Below, piece after piece: positions 1-7,744 of a DNA stretch of 64,000 bases (its first letter is position 1; each line of letters opens with the position of its first letter). A model generated the notes under the pieces. The model saw only the letters and a list, made by a program, of their open reading frames with translations. It did no database searches and was not told where the DNA came from. A program made the translations under genes and the position numbers. This DNA comes from Paenibacillus zeirhizosphaerae. Lineage in GTDB: Bacteria > Bacillota > Bacilli > Paenibacillales > Paenibacillaceae. The DNA is taken from the NCBI RefSeq assembly GCF_030705605.1, contig NZ_JAPCKK010000016.1, positions 496,001 to 560,000 on the forward strand. Reading direction: 5' to 3'.

Positions 1-642
1 CTTGCCGCTACTGCCATTACTGCCGTTACGGTTGTTATTATTGCCGCCGCTGCGATTGCCCTGCCCACTGCGATTTTGTCCTCCGCTGCTGCTGCGTTCG
101 GCCGTTCTGACAGCAGTTCCGCTATCACGCTGCTGTCCGCTGTTTTGCGGACGGGAAGCTGCCGTTGCACCGCTTTGCTGGCGCGGCGCGGAACTGCCCT
201 GCTGACGATTGCCGCCGCTCGTATTTCCTTGGCCTTGGCCTTGTCGTTGTCCACCGCTCCGATTCTGGCCACCCTGGCCGGAAGCGGAGCCGCTTCTCCG
301 GTTATCTTGACCGCTTTGCGGTCTTGAGCTAGTGCTGCTCTGGTTTTGGTTGTTTGTTTTATTATTCATACTTACCTGCTTTTCCTGTTGATTTTTGGGT
401 TGCTCTGTCTTCTGCGCATGGACCTGAACTGTACCTGTCCCGTTTTGCTTTGCGGCGTTGGATTTGATGTCCTTAAAAAAGTTTTCAACCTTGCCTACGG
501 CATCGTTCTCCATGACACTCATATGATTGTTAACGGGAATGTCAAGCCTTTTAAGAATCGTAATAATTTCCTTACTGCTCATATTCAATGACTTGGCGTA
601 CTCATAAACCCGCAGTTTGTCTTTGTTTTCCTGTTTACTCAA
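1..642 (-). CDS. infB: Translation initiation factor IF-2, N-terminal part (3' end outside window)
   Basis: IF-2 is the GTPase that brings initiator tRNA to the small ribosomal subunit. Only the first 214 codons lie in the window, and the reading frame is still open at base 1. The start is TTG at 642, preceded by GGAGGTGG with 6 nt spacing. It overlaps the end of ylxQ by 8 nt, so the two are translationally coupled. Residues about 9-55 form the small helical IF2_N domain (YEYAKSLNMSSKEI, then LKRLDIPVNNH). From about residue 95 to the window edge the sequence is low complexity, rich in Gly, Asn, Gln, Ser and Arg, which is the variable disordered linker that precedes the G domain in this family. 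The G domain itself is not visible. The identity rests on the IF2_N region and on the nusA-ylxR-ylxQ-infB gene order. Confidence 0.9.
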   Translation of the reverse strand, partial: MSKQENKDKLRVYEYAKSLNMSSKEIITILKRLDIPVNNHMSVMENDAVGKVENFFKDIKSNAAKQNGTGTVQVHAQKTEQPKNQQEKQVSMNNKTNNQNQSSTSSRPQSGQDNRRSGSASGQGGQNRSGGQRQGQGQGNTSGGNRQQGSSAPRQQSGATAASRPQNSGQQRDSGTAVRTAERSSSGGQNRSGQGNRSGGNNNNRNGSNGSSGK

Positions 643-961
643 TATACTCCACCTCCGACATAATCCCCGCATGTTTCAAGATCATCTGCGCGAACCCTTG
701 ATCCGTTACTGCCAGCACGACCCGTTCGGCCTTGCCGACACTGTTGCCCAAGCTCTCCCGGTCAAACCCTATCAGCAGTGGAATGTTGTAGGATCCGCAT
801 TTATCGCGGAATTTCTTTTGAGTATTTTCTGAGGCATCTTTCGCAAGGATGACCAGCTTGGCTTCAGAAGAGCGCACAGCCTTCAGGACAATTTCATCAC
901 CGGTTACAAGTTTGCCTGCTCTCATAGCCAGGCCTATATTAGACAGCGCCTTATTCATCAT
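635..961 (-). CDS. rplGA: L7Ae-family ribosomal protein YlxQ (L7A-like)
   Basis: This is a small RNA-binding protein of the L7Ae/L30e/S12e/Gadd45 fold, about 108 residues. In Bacillus it is known as YlxQ/RplGA. The family pattern is visible: LSNIGLAMRAGKLVTGDE near the N-terminus, AKLVILAKDASENT in the middle, and AERVVLAVTDQGFA near the end. The reading frame runs further upstream, but the chosen ATG (961; a second ATG follows at 958) has AAGG 8 nt ahead and sits over the ylxR stop in ATGATGAATAA, a classic coupled junction. The 3' end overlaps the infB start. It belongs to the rimP-nusA-ylxR-ylxQ-infB operon. Its exact RNA target is not evident from the sequence. Confidence 0.9.
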   Translation of the reverse strand: MMNKALSNIGLAMRAGKLVTGDEIVLKAVRSSEAKLVILAKDASENTQKKFRDKCGSYNIPLLIGFDRESLGNSVGKAERVVLAVTDQGFAQMILKHAGIMSEVEYIE

Positions 962-1259
962 CTGCACTGCCTTGTGCCGCCAGGAATTCTTCCTCGGCGG
1001 CAGCGAAATCCCGCGCCAATTGATCATGGATTTCCGGATCTACCTGATGCTTTAAAGCACGGTCCAACGCTTTGTTCTTACGGGCCAGCTTAAAACATGC
1101 GTCCTTGCCGCATAAATAAGCCCCCCGGCCGGATTTTTTACCGGTCAGATCAATCAATATGTCGTCTTCAGGGGTTTTGACGATACGGATAAGCTGCTTC
1201 TTCGGCATCATTTCCTGGCAAGCCACGCATTTACGCAGCGGTACCTTTCTCTGTTTCAT
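951..1259 (-). CDS. ylxR: YlxR family RNA-binding protein (RnpM)
   Basis: This protein of 102 residues belongs to the YlxR/DUF448 family. Two family hallmarks are visible: the N-terminal RKCVACQEM segment and the conserved GRGAYLC loop near residues 45-51. In Bacillus subtilis the homologue has been described as RnpM, a modulator of RNase P; that is family knowledge, not something seen here. The gene lies 24 bp after nusA and its stop codon overlaps the start of ylxQ. The C-terminus is acidic and Ala-rich. Confidence 0.92.
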   Translation of the reverse strand: MKQRKVPLRKCVACQEMMPKKQLIRIVKTPEDDILIDLTGKKSGRGAYLCGKDACFKLARKNKALDRALKHQVDPEIHDQLARDFAAAEEEFLAAQGSADDE

Positions 1260-1283
1260 ACGACTCCCCCCTTAACCTTACGT

Positions 1284-2381
1284 TTAATCGACAGAAACGG
1301 AATCCTGATGCATCTCCCCGTCATGTGTGCGAGGTCTGCCAAGTTCTTCTTCCGCCTGGGTTTCGCTCTTGATATCGATTTTCCAGCCTGTCAGCTTGGC
1401 AGCAAGACGCGCATTCTGCCCCTTGATGCCAATGGCGAGGGAAAGCTGGTAATCAGGGACGATGACACGTGCCATCTTCTCTTCTTCAAACACCTGTACC
1501 TCAAGCACCTTGGAAGGACTCAGCGCATTGGCTACATATTCGTCAACATTGTCAGAGTAACGGACGATGTCGATTTTCTCACCGCGCAGCTCATTGACGA
1601 TCGTCTGCACCCGTGTGCCTCGCGGGCCTACGCAGGAGCCGACCGGATCGACTTCTTCGTTGCGCGAATGTACGGCGATTTTGGAACGGAAACCGGCTTC
1701 ACGGGCCACGGAACGGATCTCAACGACCCCATCAAAAATTTCAGGAACCTCCAGCTCGAACAGACGCTTGAGCAGGCCGGGATGGGTGCGGGACAACAAA
1801 ATTTGCGGTCCCTTTGTCGTATTCTCGACTTTTGTAATATAAGCCTTGATACGGTCCAGATGGTTGAATTTCTCGTTCGGCATCAGTTCGCTGAGCGGGA
1901 GCGCAGCCTCGATCTTACCAAGATCCACGTAAATGTTACGCTGATCCTGCCGCTGCACGGTGCCTGTGACGATATCCTCCTCTTTATCGACAAAAGCGTT
2001 ATAAATCAGCCCGCGCTCCGCCTCGCGTATACGCTGGGTAACAACCTGCTTAGCCGTCTGGGCGGCAATACGCCCGAAATCACGCGGTGTCACCTCAATC
2101 TCCGCAATGTCGTCAATCTGGAAATGCGGATTGATCTCACGAGAGGCTGGCAGGGAAATTTCGGTGCGCGGATCCAGCACCTCGTCAACGATCAGCTTGC
2201 GGGCAAACACTTTGATAACCCCAGTATTGCGGTTCATATCAACACGAACGTTCTGGGCGGTGTTGAAATTGCGCTTATAGCTGGAAATGAGGGCGGCTTC
2301 AATCGCTTCAAACAGCACATCTTTGCTGATGCCTTTTTCCCTCTCCAGCTCATTCATTGCTTCAATAAAATCCATACTCAT
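1284..2381 (-). CDS. nusA: Transcription elongation/termination factor NusA
   Basis: NusA binds RNA polymerase and the nascent RNA and controls pausing, termination and antitermination. The 365 residues match the usual length of Bacillota NusA, which lacks the C-terminal acidic repeats of proteobacterial forms. The N-terminal RNAP-binding domain begins MDFIEAMNELEREKG. An S1 domain follows around residues 135-200 (DIVTGTVQRQDQRNIYVDLG). Two KH domains come after it, with the GxxG-like segments VGPRGTRVQ and IGIKGQNARLA. AAAGGGGGAG lies 9 nt before the ATG at 2381. The upstream gap to rimP contains a long inverted repeat (2422-2467). Confidence 0.97.
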   Translation of the reverse strand: MSMDFIEAMNELEREKGISKDVLFEAIEAALISSYKRNFNTAQNVRVDMNRNTGVIKVFARKLIVDEVLDPRTEISLPASREINPHFQIDDIAEIEVTPRDFGRIAAQTAKQVVTQRIREAERGLIYNAFVDKEEDIVTGTVQRQDQRNIYVDLGKIEAALPLSELMPNEKFNHLDRIKAYITKVENTTKGPQILLSRTHPGLLKRLFELEVPEIFDGVVEIRSVAREAGFRSKIAVHSRNEEVDPVGSCVGPRGTRVQTIVNELRGEKIDIVRYSDNVDEYVANALSPSKVLEVQVFEEEKMARVIVPDYQLSLAIGIKGQNARLAAKLTGWKIDIKSETQAEEELGRPRTHDGEMHQDSVSVD

Positions 2382-2421
2382 GGATTCTTTCTCCCCCTTT
2401 CAAATCATGGCGTCTTGCGCA

Positions 2422-2467
2422 GAAACGGCTTGATTTCCTTGCTGCAAGCAAAGAAACCGGCCGTTTC
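2422..2467 (-). repeat. Inverted repeat between rimP and nusA
   Basis: An 8-bp perfect inverted repeat (GAAACGGC and GCCGTTTC) encloses about 30 nt, and a smaller TTGC/GCAA stem can form inside it. It lies in the transcribed spacer between rimP and nusA. No U-tract follows on the minus strand, so it is not a standard terminator. It could affect processing or translation of nusA, but this is inference. Confidence 0.45.
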
Positions 2468-2502
2468 ACACGAGACAAATAGTCATTAGTTGTAGTTAAG
2501 CA

Positions 2503-2964
2503 TTAAAATATGATCGCCAGCCGCGCTCCCGCTACTTTGGCGTACGGAATGACATGCTCTTTTTTGCTGGTTTGTACAGTAAGCTCGTCATTTTCAAATG
2601 AAAGCAATCTGCCCTCAAATTCCTTGAGGCCATTGATAGGCTCGTATGTAGTGATGAATACGTTCTTACCTACCGCTTTGGCCACATCCTCCGCCTTCTT
2701 CAGCGGACGTTCCGCGCCGGGAGATGACACTTCCAGAAAATAAGCATCCGAGACCGGATCCTTCTCATCCAGCTTCTGGCTGAGAAATTCACTGATCATA
2801 CCGCAATCGTCCAGATCGATTCCGCCATCCTTGTCAACGAAGACGCGCAAAAACCAGTTGCTTCCTTCCTTGACATATTCAACGTCGACCAGCTCGAAGC
2901 CATGCTCAATAAAGTAGGGTTGGACCATTTCTTCCACGATGGATTTGATCTTTGGTGTGCTCAA
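2503..2964 (-). CDS. rimP: Ribosome maturation factor RimP
   Basis: RimP assists maturation of the 30S subunit. The 153 residues have the expected two-domain layout. The N-terminal domain contains VEEMVQPYFIEHGFELVDVEY and the segment LRVFVDKDGGIDLDDC. The region YFLEVSSPGAERPLK is the most conserved family motif. A C-terminal small beta-barrel ends near IPYAKVAGARLAI. It is the first gene of the nusA-infB operon and has a good sigma-A promoter about 270 bp upstream (3233-3261). A GGAGG-like site precedes the ATG. Confidence 0.96.
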   Translation of the reverse strand: MSTPKIKSIVEEMVQPYFIEHGFELVDVEYVKEGSNWFLRVFVDKDGGIDLDDCGMISEFLSQKLDEKDPVSDAYFLEVSSPGAERPLKKAEDVAKAVGKNVFITTYEPINGLKEFEGRLLSFENDELTVQTSKKEHVIPYAKVAGARLAIIF

Positions 2965-3175
2965 AGATTATAACCTCCAAGAGTATCGTTTCCTGCACCT
3001 GTTTTTCCTGCGCAGCCCAGGGCATGCGCAAAAGTGTGCTGCTGGACAATGCAGATGTCCAGATATGCTGCCGTCACGGCATTTATAATTGAATCCAGAA
3101 AGCAACCGACAGAAAAATGAAGGGTTGCTGTTCAAGGCAGCTTTCAAAATATATAAAACCACCATAGCAAAGATT

Positions 3176-3199
3176 AAAGAGTGGGTTTCCCCACTCTTT
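3176..3199 (-). repeat. Perfect hairpin in the rimP operon leader
   Basis: The sequence AAAGAGTGGG pairs perfectly with CCCACTCTTT across a 4-nt loop. It lies 34-57 nt downstream of the -10 box at 3233-3238, so it would form early in the rimP-nusA-infB leader RNA. There is no U-run directly after it on the minus strand (AATCTTTGC follows), so termination is uncertain. In Bacillus the nusA operon is regulated, but whether this hairpin takes part cannot be told from the sequence. Confidence 0.6.
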
Positions 3200-3232
3200 A
3201 GCAACGGTTTTATCTCCATGATTACCAAAAAA

Positions 3233-3261
3233 ATTATAACATAACCAGATGTAAGTGACAA
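3233..3261 (-). promoter_or_regulatory. Sigma-A promoter of the rimP-nusA-ylxR-ylxQ-infB operon
   Basis: On the minus strand, TTGTCA (3261-3256) and a perfect TATAAT (3238-3233) are separated by exactly 17 nt, and a TG lies one base before the -10 (extended -10). It starts right after the polC stop codon. The 335-bp gap between polC and rimP therefore holds this promoter, the hairpin at 3176-3199 and a dyad over the -35 (3254-3283). I see no credible gene in it. Confidence 0.75.
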
Positions 3262-3283
3262 GTGCCGGAGCTTGACTGTCACT
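3254..3283. repeat. Dyad overlapping the -35 box of the rimP promoter
   Basis: AGTGACA (3254-3260) and TGTCACT (3277-3283) form a 7-bp perfect inverted repeat, and a shorter CAAG/CTTG pair lies nested inside. The left arm covers the -35 hexamer of the rimP promoter. This could be an operator or a weak polC terminator stem. There is no U-tract, which speaks against a terminator. Confidence 0.4.
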
Positions 3284-3299
3284 GGGAGAAAACGTAAAC

Positions 3300-6200
3300 C
3301 TAGAACAGAGAAAGCTGATTGCTTTCCGGCAGTCCGCGGAAGCATCCCATTTGAGACAGCATTTCTACAATTGTTTTACTTGCCTTAGACTTTTGCTGAA
3401 AGTCCTCAATGGACAAAAATTCACCCTGCTCGCGGGCGGCGGCAATATTGCGGGCGGCGTTCTCGCCAATTCCCGCCAGCGCGCCGAACGGTGGAATCAG
3501 CGAATCCCCGTCGACCTTAAAACGTGTCGCTTCCGAGCGGTAAAGATCAATCGGTTTAAAGGTAAAGCCGCGTGCGGTCATTTCCAGCGCCATCTCCAGA
3601 ATCGGCAGCATGTTTTTCTCCTTCGGCGGAGCCTGAAACCCGAGCTGCTCGATTTCAACAATTTTACGGCCGATCGCTTCATAGCCCTGACAGCATAATT
3701 CGATATCAAAGTCGGCTGCGCGGACAGAGAAATAGGTCGCATAAAATTCTATTGGATAATACAGCTTGAAGTAGGCGGTACGGACGGCGGAAATAACGTA
3801 GGCCGCCGCATGCGCCTTCGGGAACATGTACTGGATTTTGAGACAGGAGTCAATGTACCATTGCGGCACCTTGCATCTCTTCATCTCCTCAATCCACTCT
3901 GGCGTCAAGCCTTTCCCTTTACGCACGTTTTCCGTAATTTTAAAGGCAAGACTGGCATCCATGCCAGCCTTGTAAATGAGGAACAGCATGATATCGTCAC
4001 GACAGCCAATTACGGTTTTGATGTTGCATGTTCCGTTTTTAATCAGGTCCTGCGCATTGCCGAGCCATACCCCTGTACCGTGCGACAATCCGGAAATTTG
4101 CAGCAAATCCGCAAAGGAGGTCGGCTGTGATTCGACCAGCATCTGGCGCACGAATTTAGTGCCCATTTCCGGAATACCATAGGTGGCTACCGGCGTCCGG
4201 ATCTGCTCCGGCCTAACACTAAGTGCTTCCGTCGAGTTGAACATGCTCATGACCTTGGGGTCATTCATCGGAATCGTAGTCGGGTCCACCCCCGTCAGGT
4301 CCTGCAGCATTCGCATCATCGTCGGGTCATCGTGCCCCAGAATATCAAGCTTGAGCAGGTTGGCGTCAAAGGCATGGTAGTCAAAATGGGTGGTCTTCCA
4401 TTCTGCAGAGGTATCGTCCGCCGGGAATTGTACCGGCGTGATATCTTCCACTTCGATGTAATCCGGCACGACGACTATCCCGCCCGGGTGCTGACCCGTG
4501 CTGCGCTTGACGCCGGTACAGCCGGCCGCCAGCCGGTTCAGTTCTGCGCCACGCCATTTTTGATTATGCTCTTCTTCATATTTCTTGGCAAAGCCGAAAG
4601 CCGTTTTCTCGGCCACCGTGCCGATCGTGCCGGCCCGGAATACCGCTTTCTCCCCGAACAGTACCTTCGTATAGTTATGGGCGTGTGGCTGATACTCGCC
4701 CGAGAAGTTCAAGTCGATATCGGGAACCTTGTCGCCCTTGAAACCAAGGAACGTCTCAAACGGAATATCCTGCCCTTCTCCTTTAAGCTTGCCGCCACAG
4801 TGTGGGCAGTCTTTGTCCGGAAGATCAAATCCGCTCGGTACGCTGCCATCCAGGAACCATTCGCTATGCTTGCATTCCGCATTGAGACAAATGTAATGAG
4901 CGGGCAGCGGGTTAACCTCGGAGATGCCAAGGAACGTCGCGACAACCGATGAGCCTACCGAACCCCGTGAACCGACAAGGTATCCGTCCTGGTTCGATTT
5001 CTTAACAAGACGCTCGGAAATGAGATAGTTGGCCGAAAAACCGTATTTTATAATCGGTTCCAATTCCTTTTCCAAACGAGCGACCACGACCTCGGGCAGA
5101 TCATCCCCGTAGATGGATTTGGCCGTCTCGTAGCAGGTGTTCCGGATTTCTTCATCCGCCCCGTCAAGGATTGGAGTAAACAGCTTGTCCGGGAAAAGCT
5201 CCAGCTCTTCGAACCGGTCCGCCAGCTCATTTGTATTGGTAACAACCACTTCAAAGGCCTTCTCTTCACTCAGAAATTCAAATTCAGCCAGCATTTCATC
5301 GGTAGTACGTAAATGAGCGTCAGGCTTACGTATGCCTTTAAGTGGGCTGAAGCCGGTAATGCCGTGAATCGTGATATCGCGGTAAAGCTTGTCCCTCGTC
5401 TCCAGATAATGAACGTTGCCTGTGGCGATCACGGGCTTGCCAAGCTTTTGTCCGATATCGCAAATTTTGCGGATGGCCGTTTTAAGCGCATCCGGGTCGC
5501 TGACGATTTGCTTTTCTACGAGATGCATATACATCGTAAGCGGCTGGATTTCCAGCACATCGTAGAATTGTGCTACCTCTTCGGCCTCTTCCACCGTTTT
5601 ATTCAGCACCGTTTCGAAAAACTCGCCTTTTTCACAGCCGGATATGATCAGCAGACCTTCCCGCATTTCGGCCAATTTCGATTTTGGGATACAGGGCACC
5701 CTTTTAAAATATTCCGTGTGTGACAAAGAGACAAGCTTATACAGGTTCTTCTTGCCGACCGGGTTCAGCGCATAAATGCAGCAGTGGAACGGCCGGGCTG
5801 TGGATAAATCCTTGCCTACATAATCGTTAAGCTGATCCAGCCGGGTCATGCCTTTAAGTTGTGCGGCGTCGGCCAACAGGCCGTTCAACACACCTCCGAG
5901 CGCAAGCGTATCATCAATCGCGCGGTGATGGCTTTCCAGTGCGACCTTGTATTTGTCAGTCAGCGTATTCAGTCTGTGGTTTTTCATCGTAGGAAACAGC
6001 AGTCGCGCCAATTCCAGAGTATCCAGAACCGGGTTCTTCAGCTCAGGCAGCCCCATATTTTTCAAGGTCGCTTGAATGAATCCGATATCGAAGCGTGCAT
6101 TGTGGGCGACGAGCACTGTGTCTCCTACAAACGCCACAAATTCCTTCATGACAGGCTCAACATCCGGCGCATCCTTAACCATCTCATCCGTGATGTTCGT

Positions 6201-7616
6201 GAGCTGCTGAATATTATAAGGAATCCGCTCATGCGGGTTGACGAAGGTGGCATACCGGTCAATTTCCTTGCCCTCCTGCATTTTCACGGCCGCTATTTCT
6301 ATAATTTTGTTCTGTGTAATCGAAAGGCCTGTCGTCTCAATATCAAATACGACATAGGTAGCCGTTTTGAGATCAAGCGGCTGAGCCTGCAGGACAACCG
6401 CTACGGCATCGTTGACTACGTTGGCTTCCACCCCGTAAATCATTTTAATGCCGTTCTTTTTGGCTGCTTTGGCCGCTTCGGGATAACACTGCACGCCGCC
6501 ATGATCCGTTACGGCGATCGCTTTATGCCCCCATTTAGCCGCTGTTTTAATATATGCGTCAATGGCTGTCACCGCATCCATCGCGCTCATTTTCGTATGC
6601 AGATGGAATTCCACCCGTTTCTCGGCCGCATTATCTTTACGTGTTGGCGGAGCCTGTACCTCTACCAAATCGGAAGGAATCATGGCCAACTCTGGAATCT
6701 GCATGAAGCGGTCGTATTCCACTCGCCCACGAACCCTTACCCATTTGCCATTAGCAAGCAGGCTGAGAACCTTCAAATCTTCCTTGGTCTTGGCAAACAT
6801 TTTCATCTGCAGTGAATCCGTGAAATCTGTCAGATAAAAAGTGAACAGGGTGCTTCCGTTGCGCAGCTCCTTGCTGTCCAGGCCAAAAATCGTCCCTTGC
6901 AGCGTGACCTTCTTCTCCTCGTCCTGAATCTCCTGAATCGGAACAGGCTGCTCTTTAATTTCATATCCGAACTGGAGCCGTACATCCCCTTCCTCTTCAT
7001 CCCCAAGTGGCATCTCGGCTTCCATGCTTTCCATCATCTTCTGAATGACCTCGCGCTCTTCTTCCATCTTCTTCTGCTGGAACTGCTCAAGCGCTTCCTG
7101 ATTGCTCTCTCCGACCTGCATTTTGACCCTGAGCGCAAGGTGAAAATATCGCTCGTAAAAACGGGTGATCGCCTGATCAATCTGCTTTTTGCGGGCCAGC
7201 TCCAGCGACATCGCGTCACTCATCGTCAGAAGAAGCAGACCGTTATCCCAGTCGTGGGCAGCTCTGGTCATCCAGCCGTTGACCGAAGGAATTTCACGTT
7301 GAACCCATTCAAGGAACATTTTCCAATATTCATCGACTATATTAGCCTGGTTCACAGTCTCACTATATTGAAAGCCAAAGGTAATTTTGGCGATATGGTT
7401 CATTTTTTCCTGCACCTGCAGGCAAAACGTCCGGTACGCCTGAGCAGGAACCAGTGTTTCTTTAGCGATGATAATATGCCATTCTTTATTGCTGCGGCTG
7501 ATCTCTACCCTTTCAATCCATCCATCCAGAAAGTAAGGATCTACTAGGCCGGGGGCTAAGTTGGCCTGCTTCATCAGCAATTCCAGTCTCTTTCTCTTGT
7601 CGTCAGTACCGCTCAT
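3300..7616 (-). CDS. polC: DNA polymerase III PolC-type alpha subunit
   Basis: PolC is the main replicative DNA polymerase of low-GC Gram-positives, with a built-in 3'-5' exonuclease. Starting at the ATG at 7616 (AAGGTGGGAG four bases upstream) gives 1438 residues, almost the same as Bacillus PolC (1437). Domains in order: an N-terminal domain, an OB domain (KVTLQGTIFGLDSKEL), the PHP domain (EFHLHTKMSAMDA, AVTDHGG), the inserted DEDD exonuclease (YVVFDIETTGLS, LVAHNARFDIGFI), a zinc-binding segment (CxxxxC...CPHC), the palm with PDIDLNFSGEYQ, and the helix-hairpin-helix region. The last residues, QLSLF, are a beta-clamp binding motif. The frame is open 60 codons further upstream, but that part has no family similarity and lies before the ribosome binding site. 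Confidence 0.98.
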   Translation of the reverse strand: MSGTDDKRKRLELLMKQANLAPGLVDPYFLDGWIERVEISRSNKEWHIIIAKETLVPAQAYRTFCLQVQEKMNHIAKITFGFQYSETVNQANIVDEYWKMFLEWVQREIPSVNGWMTRAAHDWDNGLLLLTMSDAMSLELARKKQIDQAITRFYERYFHLALRVKMQVGESNQEALEQFQQKKMEEEREVIQKMMESMEAEMPLGDEEEGDVRLQFGYEIKEQPVPIQEIQDEEKKVTLQGTIFGLDSKELRNGSTLFTFYLTDFTDSLQMKMFAKTKEDLKVLSLLANGKWVRVRGRVEYDRFMQIPELAMIPSDLVEVQAPPTRKDNAAEKRVEFHLHTKMSAMDAVTAIDAYIKTAAKWGHKAIAVTDHGGVQCYPEAAKAAKKNGIKMIYGVEANVVNDAVAVVLQAQPLDLKTATYVVFDIETTGLSITQNKIIEIAAVKMQEGKEIDRYATFVNPHERIPYNIQQLTNITDEMVKDAPDVEPVMKEFVAFVGDTVLVAHNARFDIGFIQATLKNMGLPELKNPVLDTLELARLLFPTMKNHRLNTLTDKYKVALESHHRAIDDTLALGGVLNGLLADAAQLKGMTRLDQLNDYVGKDLSTARPFHCCIYALNPVGKKNLYKLVSLSHTEYFKRVPCIPKSKLAEMREGLLIISGCEKGEFFETVLNKTVEEAEEVAQFYDVLEIQPLTMYMHLVEKQIVSDPDALKTAIRKICDIGQKLGKPVIATGNVHYLETRDKLYRDITIHGITGFSPLKGIRKPDAHLRTTDEMLAEFEFLSEEKAFEVVVTNTNELADRFEELELFPDKLFTPILDGADEEIRNTCYETAKSIYGDDLPEVVVARLEKELEPIIKYGFSANYLISERLVKKSNQDGYLVGSRGSVGSSVVATFLGISEVNPLPAHYICLNAECKHSEWFLDGSVPSGFDLPDKDCPHCGGKLKGEGQDIPFETFLGFKGDKVPDIDLNFSGEYQPHAHNYTKVLFGEKAVFRAGTIGTVAEKTAFGFAKKYEEEHNQKWRGAELNRLAAGCTGVKRSTGQHPGGIVVVPDYIEVEDITPVQFPADDTSAEWKTTHFDYHAFDANLLKLDILGHDDPTMMRMLQDLTGVDPTTIPMNDPKVMSMFNSTEALSVRPEQIRTPVATYGIPEMGTKFVRQMLVESQPTSFADLLQISGLSHGTGVWLGNAQDLIKNGTCNIKTVIGCRDDIMLFLIYKAGMDASLAFKITENVRKGKGLTPEWIEEMKRCKVPQWYIDSCLKIQYMFPKAHAAAYVISAVRTAYFKLYYPIEFYATYFSVRAADFDIELCCQGYEAIGRKIVEIEQLGFQAPPKEKNMLPILEMALEMTARGFTFKPIDLYRSEATRFKVDGDSLIPPFGALAGIGENAARNIAAAREQGEFLSIEDFQQKSKASKTIVEMLSQMGCFRGLPESNQLSLF

Positions 7617-7663
7617 GGTTCTCCCACCTTCCCCAAAAACATAAAGAGCTCCTGGTCCGCAAA

Positions 7664-7677
7664 TGCCATCGATGGCA
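7664..7677. repeat. Perfect 14-bp palindrome in the polC leader
   Basis: TGCCATCGATGGCA is its own reverse complement. It lies 48 bp upstream of the polC ATG, inside the 128-bp proS-polC gap. It could be an operator or simply chance; no promoter was recognised beside it. Confidence 0.5.
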
Positions 7678-7718
7678 AGAGACACACCGACATTTTCTGC
7701 GATCAGAAGCTCGTTTTG

Positions 7719-7734
7719 TAACAGCTTTCTGTTA
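7719..7734 (-). repeat. Small hairpin after proS
   Basis: TAACAG and CTGTTA form a 6-bp stem with a 4-nt loop, 11 bp after the proS reading frame ends. No U-tract follows, so it is unlikely to terminate efficiently, and polC probably shares the proS transcript. Confidence 0.35.
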
Positions 7735-7744
7735 TGTTGCTCTA

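Noticed and set aside
2..330. Repeat-rich sequence at the window start as a possible repeat array
   Set aside because: It is the coding sequence of the low-complexity IF-2 linker, with no fixed repeat length or spacers.
1308..2489. Long open frame of 393 codons on the plus strand opposite nusA
   Set aside because: It is antisense to a clear gene, has no recognisable domain and follows the codon pattern of nusA.
2968..3345. Open frame of 125 codons on the minus strand over the polC end and the rimP leader
   Set aside because: No family resemblance or good ribosome binding site; it overlaps the polC 3' end and the promoter and hairpin of the rimP leader.
5859..6815. Open frame of 318 codons on the plus strand opposite polC
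   Set aside because: Antisense to polC with no family features; similar antisense frames occur opposite proS, rseP, fliY and topA.
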